Assembly (NCBI RefSeq): GCF_014138435.1
Contig: NZ_JACJIM010000003.1
Location: 1 to 64,000, forward strand
Source: Methylobacterium fujisawaense
Lineage (GTDB): Bacteria > Pseudomonadota > Alphaproteobacteria > Rhizobiales > Beijerinckiaceae
Direction of reading: 5' to 3'
DNA: 64,000 nucleotides
Of this stretch, positions 58,013 through 64,000 are shown in pieces; the stretch's first letter is position 1, and each line of letters starts with the position of its first letter. The position numbers and the translations under genes were made by a program. The notes below the pieces were generated by a model. The model searched no databases. It saw only the letters and a list, made by a program, of their open reading frames with translations, and was not told the origin of the DNA.

Positions 58013-59176
58013 TTGGGTATCCCCCTCCGGTACGTCGCGAAGATCGGCGGCTACATCCTGAAGCAGCACCTCACGGGCCGCAAGCGCTACCCGCTTGTGA
58101 TGATGATGGAACCGCTGTTCCGCTGTAACCTGGCCTGCGCCGGCTGCGGCAAGATCGACTATCCGGACGAGATCCTGAACAAGCGCCTGCCGGTCGCCGA
58201 CGCCCTCGAATCGGTGCGCGAGTGTGGCGCTCCGGTGGTGGTGATCGCCGGCGGCGAGCCGCTCCTGCACAAGGATCTGCCGCAGATCGTCGAGGGCATC
58301 ATCGCCCAGAAGAAGTTCGCGATCGTCTGCACGAACGCGCTGCTCCTCGAGAAGAAGATCAAGGAGTACAAGCCGAGCCCGTACTTCACGTGGTCGATCC
58401 ATCTGGACGGCGACAAGGAGATGCACGACCAGTCGGTGTGCCAGCGCGGCGTCTACGACAAGGCCGTGGCGGCGATCGCGAAGGCCAAGGAGATGGGCTT
58501 CCGCGTCACCATCAACTGCACCTTCTTCAACAATTCCCAGCCGGAGAAGATCGCCGACTTCTTCGACAGCGTGACCCGGATGGGTATCGACGGCATCACC
58601 GTCTCCCCCGGCTACGCCTACGAGCGCGCCCCCGACCAGAAGCACTTCCTGAACCGCAAGGCGACGAAGGACCTGTTCCGCGGCGTGTTCCGGCACGGCA
58701 AGGAGAAGGGCCGCGAGAAGTGGACCTTCCAGCAGTCGGGCCTGTTCCTCGACTTCCTGGCCGGCAACCAGACCTACCATTGCACCCCGTGGGGCAACCC
58801 GACCCGCACCGTGTTCGGCTGGCAGAAGCCCTGCTACCTGCTCGGCGAGGGCTACGCGGCGACCTTCAAGGAGCTGATGGAGACCACCGACTGGGATTCG
58901 TACGGCACCGGCAACTACGAGAAGTGCGCCGACTGCATGGTCCACTCGGGCTACGAGGCCTCCTCGGTGGTCGATTCGGTCCGCAAGCCCTGGAAGCCGC
59001 TGGTGCACGCGATCCGCGGCATCAAGACCGACGGCGCGATGGCCCCCGAGGTCAGCCTGGAGAACCAGCGCCCGGCCGAGTTCGTGTTCTCGCGCAACGT
59101 CGCGCAGAAGCTGTCCGAGATCAAAGCGGCCGGCGTCGACACGAAGCAGGAAGCCCGCAAGCGCACCGCCGCCTGA
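58013..59176 (+). CDS. hpnH: Adenosylhopane synthase HpnH (radical SAM)
   Basis: 387-aa radical SAM enzyme that adds the adenosyl group to diploptene, the first step of C35 hopanoid side-chain building. The motif is Cys38, Cys42, Cys45 in FRCNLACAGCGKIDYPD, followed by VVIAGGEPLLH and YFTWSIHLDGDKEMHDQS (quoted in part). C-terminal cysteines include YEKCADCMVHSG. It starts with TTG at 58013, supported by a strong AAGGAG site 8 bp before and by the family N-terminus; no ATG exists nearby. It ends with its own terminator. Confidence 0.95.
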   Translation: MGIPLRYVAKIGGYILKQHLTGRKRYPLVMMMEPLFRCNLACAGCGKIDYPDEILNKRLPVADALESVRECGAPVVVIAGGEPLLHKDLPQIVEGIIAQKKFAIVCTNALLLEKKIKEYKPSPYFTWSIHLDGDKEMHDQSVCQRGVYDKAVAAIAKAKEMGFRVTINCTFFNNSQPEKIADFFDSVTRMGIDGITVSPGYAYERAPDQKHFLNRKATKDLFRGVFRHGKEKGREKWTFQQSGLFLDFLAGNQTYHCTPWGNPTRTVFGWQKPCYLLGEGYAATFKELMETTDWDSYGTGNYEKCADCMVHSGYEASSVVDSVRKPWKPLVHAIRGIKTDGAMAPEVSLENQRPAEFVFSRNVAQKLSEIKAAGVDTKQEARKRTAA

Positions 59177-59200
59177 CCGGCCCGAACGATTGACGACACG

Positions 59201-59231
59201 AGACCCGCGGCCGCGAGGCCGCGGGTCTTTT
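59201..59231 (+). terminator. Intrinsic terminator of hpnH
   Basis: Perfect 12-bp stem AGACCCGCGGCC (59201-59212) with GGCCGCGGGTCT (59217-59228), loop GCGA, followed by TTT. It lies 25 bp after the hpnH stop. Confidence 0.88.
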
Positions 59232-59254
59232 GGTTTCCGGATCCCCGCAACGCG

Positions 59255-59875
59255 TCAGTCGAGCCGCGGCACGTGAGGGGCGCAGGCGCGCGGCAGGGTC
59301 CCGTCGAGCCGCGGATCGGGCGCGACCTCGACATGGACCGCGAAGGGGACGAAGCCCGAGCGCCGGTAGAAGGCGAGCGCGCCGGGATGGTCCAGGGTGC
59401 AGGTATGCACCCAGAACCGCGTGATCGGACGCGCCCAGGCCCGGCCGATCGCCGCGTTCATCAGCGTGCGGCCGATCCCGGTTCCGACCGCGTCCCCGGT
59501 CAGTCCGAGAAAGACCAGCTCGCAGGTGCCGGGTCGGCGGAAATCGAGTTCCAGCATGCCGACGTTCCGCCCGTCCCGCCGGAGCGCGAAGATCTCGACG
59601 TCCCCGTCGGCCAGGATCGCCGCCAGCGCCCCATCCGCCAGTGTGAGCCGCGAGAACCAGAGCCAGTCGGCGCCGACCTCCCGGAACAGGGTCCGGTAGG
59701 TCTCCGGGTCGGTGCGCGCCAGGGGCTCAAGGGCGAGTCCCGGCGGGAACGGCCGTCCGGGACGCGGGGGCGGCGGGCGGAGCATCTCCAGGCTGGTGAC
59801 GATGGTGGCGAGATGGCCCGGCGGCACCGCCGCGTAGCCCGGGGTGAGGGTCGGGATCCCCGTATCCGGCAGCAT
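59255..59875 (-). CDS. GNAT-family acetyltransferase
   Basis: 206 aa. The N-terminal third, with FPPGLALEPLARTDPETYR, leads into the GNAT fold: VGMLELDFRRPGTCELVFLG, the acetyl-CoA loop DAVGTGIGRTLMNAAIGRAW and TCTLDHPGALAFYRRSGFVP. ATG 59875 has a perfect GGAGGAG site. The acceptor is unknown. Possibly co-transcribed with the membrane-protein gene upstream (35 bp). Confidence 0.85.
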   Translation of the reverse strand: MLPDTGIPTLTPGYAAVPPGHLATIVTSLEMLRPPPPRPGRPFPPGLALEPLARTDPETYRTLFREVGADWLWFSRLTLADGALAAILADGDVEIFALRRDGRNVGMLELDFRRPGTCELVFLGLTGDAVGTGIGRTLMNAAIGRAWARPITRFWVHTCTLDHPGALAFYRRSGFVPFAVHVEVAPDPRLDGTLPRACAPHVPRLD

Positions 59876-59909
59876 GAATCTCCTCCGCTGTCGCGTCGGC
59901 GCGGCTCGG

Positions 59910-60692
59910 TCACGCGGCCCGCGGGCGGCGCCGCGCGACGAGCCACGGCAGCACGCAGAGCGCCGAGACCGCGATGGACACGGCGTAGGCCGCGACCGGG
60001 TCGATTCGCCCGAGCAGCAGGTGCACGCAGACATAGAAGGCGAGCACGCCGAACGCGCCCTGGGCGCTGCCGCGCACCACGTCGAGGGCGGCGCCGACAC
60101 CGTCCTGAACCCGGGCGAAGACGATCAGCGGCCAGGAGATGATCGGGATCGGCGCCAGGACGCCGCTCAGGCCGGAGCCGAGATGTGGCGCCAGCGTCGA
60201 GACCAGCAGGACCAGGGCCGTGGCGGCGGCGAGCCGGGCCGGCATGTCCCAGCGCGGCGGGCGCGACCGGCGGACCGGCGCCTCGGTCCCCGTGCGCGGC
60301 CGGCACAGGGCGACCACCAGCGCCATCGCCGGCAGGTCGATCGCCGTGGCGAGCCACAGGTCGGGCTGGAGGAGTCCGTGCAGCAGGGCGCTGCCGAGGA
60401 TGAAGGCCGCCAGAGCGAGGAGGATGGCGGCGAGGATCCCCATCCGTGGCGCGGAGACGGCGTAGGCGAGATAGCTGGCCGTGACCGCGCCCAGCCCCTC
60501 CACCGAGCCGATCGCGGCGTCGGCGGCGAAACGCTCGCCCTGCTCGGCGGCGAGGTAGATCGAGATCGGCGCCGAGGTGAGCGGTAGCCCCGAGAGCAGG
60601 CCGCCGACGAGGCTGCCCCACCGCCGCGCCGCCGCCGAGACGGCCCACATCAGCGTCGGCGTGACGATGATCTTGGCGGCGATCAGGCTCAT
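59910..60692 (-). CDS. Multi-pass membrane protein
   Basis: 260 aa with about eight transmembrane helices in two pseudo-repeats: RRWGSLVGGLLSGLPLTSAP in the first half and HLGSGLSGVLAPIPIISWPL in the second, both reading G-S-G-L-x-P. This internal duplication is like GlpM/DUF3147-type or small exporter families, but I cannot name the family. It lies between the MfnF-like operon and the GNAT gene on the minus strand. Confidence 0.7.
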   Translation of the reverse strand: MSLIAAKIIVTPTLMWAVSAAARRWGSLVGGLLSGLPLTSAPISIYLAAEQGERFAADAAIGSVEGLGAVTASYLAYAVSAPRMGILAAILLALAAFILGSALLHGLLQPDLWLATAIDLPAMALVVALCRPRTGTEAPVRRSRPPRWDMPARLAAATALVLLVSTLAPHLGSGLSGVLAPIPIISWPLIVFARVQDGVGAALDVVRGSAQGAFGVLAFYVCVHLLLGRIDPVAAYAVSIAVSALCVLPWLVARRRPRAA

Positions 60693-60715
60693 GGCGATCC
60701 GAGCGGCCCGCGGCG

Positions 60716-60916
60716 TCAGGCCGCCTGGGGCGGCCCGTCATCCTCCGGGTCGGCCGGCGAGTTGAGGATGTCGTCCAGCTCGTCGACCAGCCGGTCGATC
60801 TGGTCCTCGGTGGCGAGCACCTTCAGAACCTCCCCGGATTCCGTCTCCACGGCCAATTCGATATGCGGCCCCACCCGGGCCGTCAGGATCCGGGCCAGGA
60901 TCTTGATTGCACTCAT
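60716..60916 (-). CDS. Small acidic protein in the C1-cofactor cluster
   Basis: 66 aa: MSAIKILARILTARVGPHIE with a beta-rich start, then VLKVLATEDQIDRLVDELDD, a helical acidic C-terminus. Starts in the stop of the MfnF-like gene (ATGA, 4-bp overlap), so translationally coupled. Found beside methylotrophy genes in Methylobacterium as far as I recall; function unknown. Confidence 0.7.
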   Translation of the reverse strand: MSAIKILARILTARVGPHIELAVETESGEVLKVLATEDQIDRLVDELDDILNSPADPEDDGPPQAA

Positions 60917-61944
60917 GCGACTGCCTCCTCCGCGGCGATGAGGCCGACCGCCACCGCCGGTCCACAGGTCGAGATCCCGTCGCGGGCACCGGCGATCCGG
61001 TCCGCCAGCAGCGCCACCAGCGGCGTCGCCGGCCGGCCGAGCCGCTCCGCGAGGCGGGCGCCCACGAAGGCGCCGGCGCCGCACAGGACGAGGGGCGCGT
61101 CCGCGCCGAGATCGGGCCGGCTGAGGAGCTCCGCCGCCGCGTCGTGGAGCAGGCGCAGCTGCGCCTCGGCGAAGTGGGCGGCGAGCGCCGTCCAGGCCGA
61201 GGCGGGCGCCTCCGCCCGGTCGCGCCCGACGATCCGGGCGAGCCGGGTCTCGCTCTCGGCGACCGTCTTGCCCTTGCTGTCGCCGCTCGGCTGCTGGTCG
61301 GCGCCTTCGGGGAGCAGGCCGAGGATGCGGTAGACGTCCGCCATGTGGGCGAAGGTCTCGGTCATCAGCCGGGTCCGGCGGCCCGCGAAGGGGGCGTGGC
61401 CGGACAGCGCGATCACCGGCGTGCGCACCGCGCCGGTATAGACGAGCTCGCCGGTCTCCAGCCGCTCGGCATCGCTGTAGCCGGTCGCGGCCGGCCGCCC
61501 GCCCACGATGGGAATCAGGTCGGCGGTGGTCGAGCCGATATCGATCAGGAGCGCGTCCGGGACGACCCGGCCGGCGAGGGCCGCGGTGGCGTGCCAGTTG
61601 GCCGAGGCCACGTCCGCCGACAGGGAGGCGGCCGCCTCCGGGGCGACGAAGCCGGATCGGCCGGCATAGATCCGCACGGTTCCGGCGAGGTGCGATTCGG
61701 CCCATCCGGACAGGGCCGCGACGCCGTCGCGCCGGTCGGCGAAGCAATCGGTCAGTTCGCCCGTCATGGTCACGGCGTGCAGGGCCGCGCCGCGGGCCCA
61801 GTCGGGGGCGGCCTCCAGCGCCCGGTCGAGGGCCGGCAGGCCCTGCCAGAGCGGGCACGGCACCTGGGCGGCGGCCACGACGCGGCCGTCTTCCACCAGG
61901 GCGACCTTGACGTGGACCCCGCCGAGGTCCCACCCGATCGTCAT
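60913..61944 (-). CDS. MfnF-like / H4MPT-linked C1-pathway protein (hydantoinase-kinase fold)
   Basis: About 343-aa ASKHA-fold enzyme of the hydantoinase/oxoprolinase group. ATP/substrate-binding segments: GWDLGGVHVKVALVEDG (4-20), DALLIDIGSTTADLIPI and LVLCGAGAFVGARLAERLG. This subfamily occurs only in methanogens and methylotrophs; in methanogens MfnF joins the two halves of methanofuran. In Methylobacterium the counterpart would serve methylofuran biosynthesis. ATG 61944; an ATG at 61962 is an alternative. Divergent from the HisA-like gene, starts 28 bp apart. Confidence 0.82.
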   Translation of the reverse strand: MTIGWDLGGVHVKVALVEDGRVVAAAQVPCPLWQGLPALDRALEAAPDWARGAALHAVTMTGELTDCFADRRDGVAALSGWAESHLAGTVRIYAGRSGFVAPEAAASLSADVASANWHATAALAGRVVPDALLIDIGSTTADLIPIVGGRPAATGYSDAERLETGELVYTGAVRTPVIALSGHAPFAGRRTRLMTETFAHMADVYRILGLLPEGADQQPSGDSKGKTVAESETRLARIVGRDRAEAPASAWTALAAHFAEAQLRLLHDAAAELLSRPDLGADAPLVLCGAGAFVGARLAERLGRPATPLVALLADRIAGARDGISTCGPAVAVGLIAAEEAVA

Positions 61945-61971
61945 TGGGTTTGATGAGCGCATGGGACCGCG

Positions 61972-62703
61972 ATGAGCGCCTCGATGGACCACAGGATCGG
62001 GCGCCCCGGCTTCGCGGTGATCCCGGTGCTCGATCTCCGGGGCGGCCGCGTGGTGCGGGCGCGCCGGGGCGAGCGCTCCTCCTATGCCCCGATCGAGACG
62101 CCCTTGGCAAAGGGCTCGGCGCCGGACGCGGTGGCCCGCGGGCTGGTCGATGCGTGGCCCGCCGGGATCCTCTACGTCGCCGACCTCGACGCGATCATCG
62201 ATCGCGCCGCGCCCGACCTCCGCGCCCTGGAGGCGATCGCCCGTGCCTGCCCGGGAATCGCCCTGTGGGTCGATGCCGGCTTCGCCGAGCCTGCGGGCGT
62301 CGCGGCGTTCCTGGCCGCCGGCCTCGGGCGCCCGGTGATCGGCAGCGAGAGCCAGGCGGATGCCGGCCTCGTGACGCGGCTCGGCGACCGGGCGGTGTTC
62401 TCCCTCGACACCCGCGGGGCGGAGCGGCTCGGCCCGGCGGCCCTCCACGACGATCCGTCGCTCTGGCCGCCGGAGGTGATCGCCATGACGCTGGCGCAGG
62501 TCGGGGCCGGGGCCGGTCCGGACCTCGCGGCCCTGGGAGCCCTGCGGGTGCGGGCGCCGGATCGCCGCCTCTACGCGGCGGGCGGCGTGCGCGGCCCGGA
62601 CGACCTGCGGGCGCTGCGGGCGGCCGGGATCGCCGGGGCTTTGGTCGCCTCCGCGCTCCACGACGGCACCCTGTCCCGTGCGACGGCACCCGACCTCGCG
62701 TGA
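61972..62703 (+). CDS. HisA/HisF-related TIM-barrel protein of C1-cofactor clusters
   Basis: 243 aa. HisA-like: VIPVLDLRGGRVVRARRGER (15-34), LYVADLDAIID, GLGRPVIGSESQAD, and LYAAGGVRGPDDLRALRAAG. It belongs to the HisA/HisF-related family seen in methanogens and in methylotrophs beside methanopterin/methylofuran genes, not to histidine biosynthesis. The catalytic Asp pair of HisA (D in VLDLRGG and in VADLDAI) is kept, so a sugar-phosphate isomerase-like step is plausible. Substrate unknown. Confidence 0.82.
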   Translation: MSASMDHRIGRPGFAVIPVLDLRGGRVVRARRGERSSYAPIETPLAKGSAPDAVARGLVDAWPAGILYVADLDAIIDRAAPDLRALEAIARACPGIALWVDAGFAEPAGVAAFLAAGLGRPVIGSESQADAGLVTRLGDRAVFSLDTRGAERLGPAALHDDPSLWPPEVIAMTLAQVGAGAGPDLAALGALRVRAPDRRLYAAGGVRGPDDLRALRAAGIAGALVASALHDGTLSRATAPDLA

Positions 62704-62772
62704 TGCTTCCGGCCCGGGCCTGCGGCTGCTAAACCGCGCGACAGAGAGACCACCGACACGAGCCGTCAGACG

Positions 62773-63375
62773 ATGGAAAAGTTCACGACCCTTGAGGGCG
62801 TCGCGGCGCCCCTGCGGACGATCAACGTCGATACCGACCGGATCATCCCGGCCAAATACCTTAAGACGATCCGGCGGACCGGGCTCGGCAAGAGCCTGTT
62901 CGCCGAGATGCGATACCGCGAGGACGGCTCCGAGAACCCGGACTTCATCCTCAACCAGCCCGCCTACCGGAACAGCAAGATCCTGGTGTGCGGGGACAAT
63001 TTCGGCTGCGGCTCGTCCCGCGAGCACGCGCCCTGGGCGCTGGCCGATTTCGGCATCCGCTGCGTGATCTCCACGAGCTTCGCGGACATCTTCTTCAACA
63101 ACTGCGCCAAGAACGGCATCCTGGCGATCGTCGTGTCCCCCGAGGACCTGGAGAAGCTGTTCGAGGATGCCGAGCGCGGCGCGAACGCCACCCTGTCGAT
63201 CGATCTGGCGGCGCAGACCATCCGGGGGCCGGACGGCGGCACCCTGCATTTCGACATCGACGAGGGCCGCAAGCACAACCTGCTGAACGGCCTCGACGAG
63301 ATCGGCCTGACGCTGGCGCGCGCTGCGTCGATCGATGCCTACGAGCAGAAGCTCGCCCAGCGCGAATGGGCCTGA
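62773..63375 (+). CDS. leuD: 3-isopropylmalate dehydratase small subunit
   Basis: 200-aa small subunit of the leucine-pathway aconitase-type isomerase. Typical start [20 protein letters not shown] then [19 protein letters not shown], the swivel-domain signature [20 protein letters not shown] and [11 protein letters not shown]. The large subunit gene leuC is not in the window. ATG 62773 is 69 bp after the HisA-like gene stop. Confidence 0.96.
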   Translation: MEKFTTLEGVAAPLRTINVDTDRIIPAKYLKTIRRTGLGKSLFAEMRYREDGSENPDFILNQPAYRNSKILVCGDNFGCGSSREHAPWALADFGIRCVISTSFADIFFNNCAKNGILAIVVSPEDLEKLFEDAERGANATLSIDLAAQTIRGPDGGTLHFDIDEGRKHNLLNGLDEIGLTLARAASIDAYEQKLAQREWA

Positions 63376-63448
63376 GCGGCCCGCTGAGTGTCCCGACGGC
63401 GGTCGCGCTGAGGCGGCCGCCGGTCCGGCCCGGATACCGGGCCCTGCC

Positions 63449-64000
63449 TCACCCGAGCCGCATCGACAGCTCGACGTCCTCGGCGAACGGCACCGACAGG
63501 TAGCCGCGGCTCGGCGCGCGCACGCGCGCCAGGTAGTCCGGACTGTGGTCCGCGTTGTCGGCGACCACCAGGGCGCCCGGTCCGAGGCGGCTCTCCACGA
63601 GGCTGAGAACCTCCGGATAGAGCCCCTTCGCCCCGTCGAGGAGCAGCAGGTCGACCGAGTCGGGCAGGTCGAGGCCGAGGGTCTGCAGGGCATCGCCCTC
63701 GCGGAACTCCACGAGATCCGCCAGCCCGGCCTCCATCAGGTTCGCCCGCGCCCGCACCACCTTGGACGGCTCGAACTCGCAGGTGATCAGCCGGCCGCCG
63801 CCATTGTCGCGCAGGGCCGCGGCGAGGTGCAGGGTCGAGAGGCCGAAGGAGGTGCCGAACTCGACGATCGTCCGCGCACGGCGGGTCCGGGCGAGCATGT
63901 AGAGCAGCCGGCCGGTCTCCCGTGAGACCGCGAGGGGCATGTCCTTGAGCCGGCTGTAGAAGTCTCGGTAGCCGGTTCGGCTGCCCATGAGGCGCGTCCG
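63449..64000 (-). CDS. O-methyltransferase-like SAM enzyme, N-terminus outside the window
   Basis: At least 179 aa of a class I SAM methyltransferase: RTIVEFGTSFGLSTLHLAAA (motif I), LITCEFEPSKVVRARANL, DLLLLDGAKGLYPEVL and ALVVADNADHSPDYL. An in-frame ATG at 63988 exists, but the family usually carries 40-60 more residues before GSRTGYRDFYSRLKDMPLAV, and the frame is still open at the window edge. I therefore treat it as truncated by the window. Acceptor unknown. Confidence 0.75.
   Translation of the reverse strand, partial: RTRLMGSRTGYRDFYSRLKDMPLAVSRETGRLLYMLARTRRARTIVEFGTSFGLSTLHLAAALRDNGGGRLITCEFEPSKVVRARANLMEAGLADLVEFREGDALQTLGLDLPDSVDLLLLDGAKGLYPEVLSLVESRLGPGALVVADNADHSPDYLARVRAPSRGYLSVPFAEDVELSMRLG

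Noticed and set aside
61972..62703. True HisA of histidine biosynthesis
   Set aside because: Sequence and neighbours fit the methanogen/methylotroph HisA-HisF-related family; no his genes adjoin it.

Overview
The window reads as a chromosome segment of a methylotrophic, hopanoid-making alphaproteobacterium, most probably Methylobacterium or Methylorubrum. The base composition is very GC-rich, with long shadow ORFs in the other frames. The alphaproteobacterial order eno / ftsB / pdhA / pdhB (with lipoyl domain) / pdhC / lpdA is present. At the right end there is a MfnF-like/HisA-like gene pair of the tetrahydromethanopterin/methylofuran C1-carrier type. A dispersed hopanoid set (hpnL-M-I-J-K, hpnN, hpnH) carries the side-chain genes for bacteriohopanetetrol (BHT) cyclitol ether. 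I saw no phage, IS element, CRISPR array, rRNA or convincing tRNA.

Layout. 0.2-9.3 kb: rsmB, an SDHAF4-like protein, a KdgT-type permease, a small cupin, an L,D-transpeptidase, bluB behind a leader with an intrinsic terminator, a DapA-like aldolase, a BI-1 membrane protein, a PAS protein and small unknowns. 9.3-16.4 kb: a LolD/FtsX-type ABC exporter divergent from a TesA-like esterase and thpR, then coaA-hisE and pyrB. 16.7-25.9 kb: a cytochrome b / molybdopterin oxidoreductase pair, topA, a small membrane protein, parE (with a LexA-like box), a PRC-barrel protein and an Omp25/31-type outer-membrane protein. 27-32 kb: RhlE-like helicase, diguanylate cyclase, an A-type Fe-S carrier, a PLP threonine/serine dehydratase and two tiny proteins. 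32.2-42.1 kb: the pyruvate dehydrogenase locus, with a Uma2-family gene and a DUF5076 gene embedded in it, then ftsB, an adenylate cyclase and eno. 42.3-46.7 kb: queF, a Tyr/Gly-rich exported protein, a methyltransferase, kdsA and an alpha/beta hydrolase. 46.9-59.2 kb: hopanoid region. 59.3-64 kb: GNAT protein, membrane protein, MfnF-like and HisA-like C1-cofactor genes, leuD and a truncated O-methyltransferase.

How the genes may work together. HpnH starts the side chain (adenosylhopane). HpnI adds GlcNAc to BHT, HpnK deacetylates it, and HpnJ converts the aminosugar to the cyclitol ether. HpnL, HpnM and HpnN are envelope and transport partners. Divergent from hpnL lies a complete arginine:X amidinotransferase with its Asp/His/Cys triad. 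Methylobacterium is known for guanidine-substituted BHT cyclitol ether, and an amidinotransferase acting on the cyclitol amine would supply exactly that missing step. This is the most interesting hypothesis of the window.

Regulation. Four perfect GGAAC-N16-CGTT motifs (the PhyR/EcfG general stress response promoter type) occur, three of them 29-46 bp upstream of start codons of small proteins (cupin, small membrane protein, Tyr/Gly-rich protein) and one in the hpnN/hpnH divergent region. A perfect 20-bp palindrome lies directly before the start of a MarR-GNAT fusion gene inside the hopanoid region.
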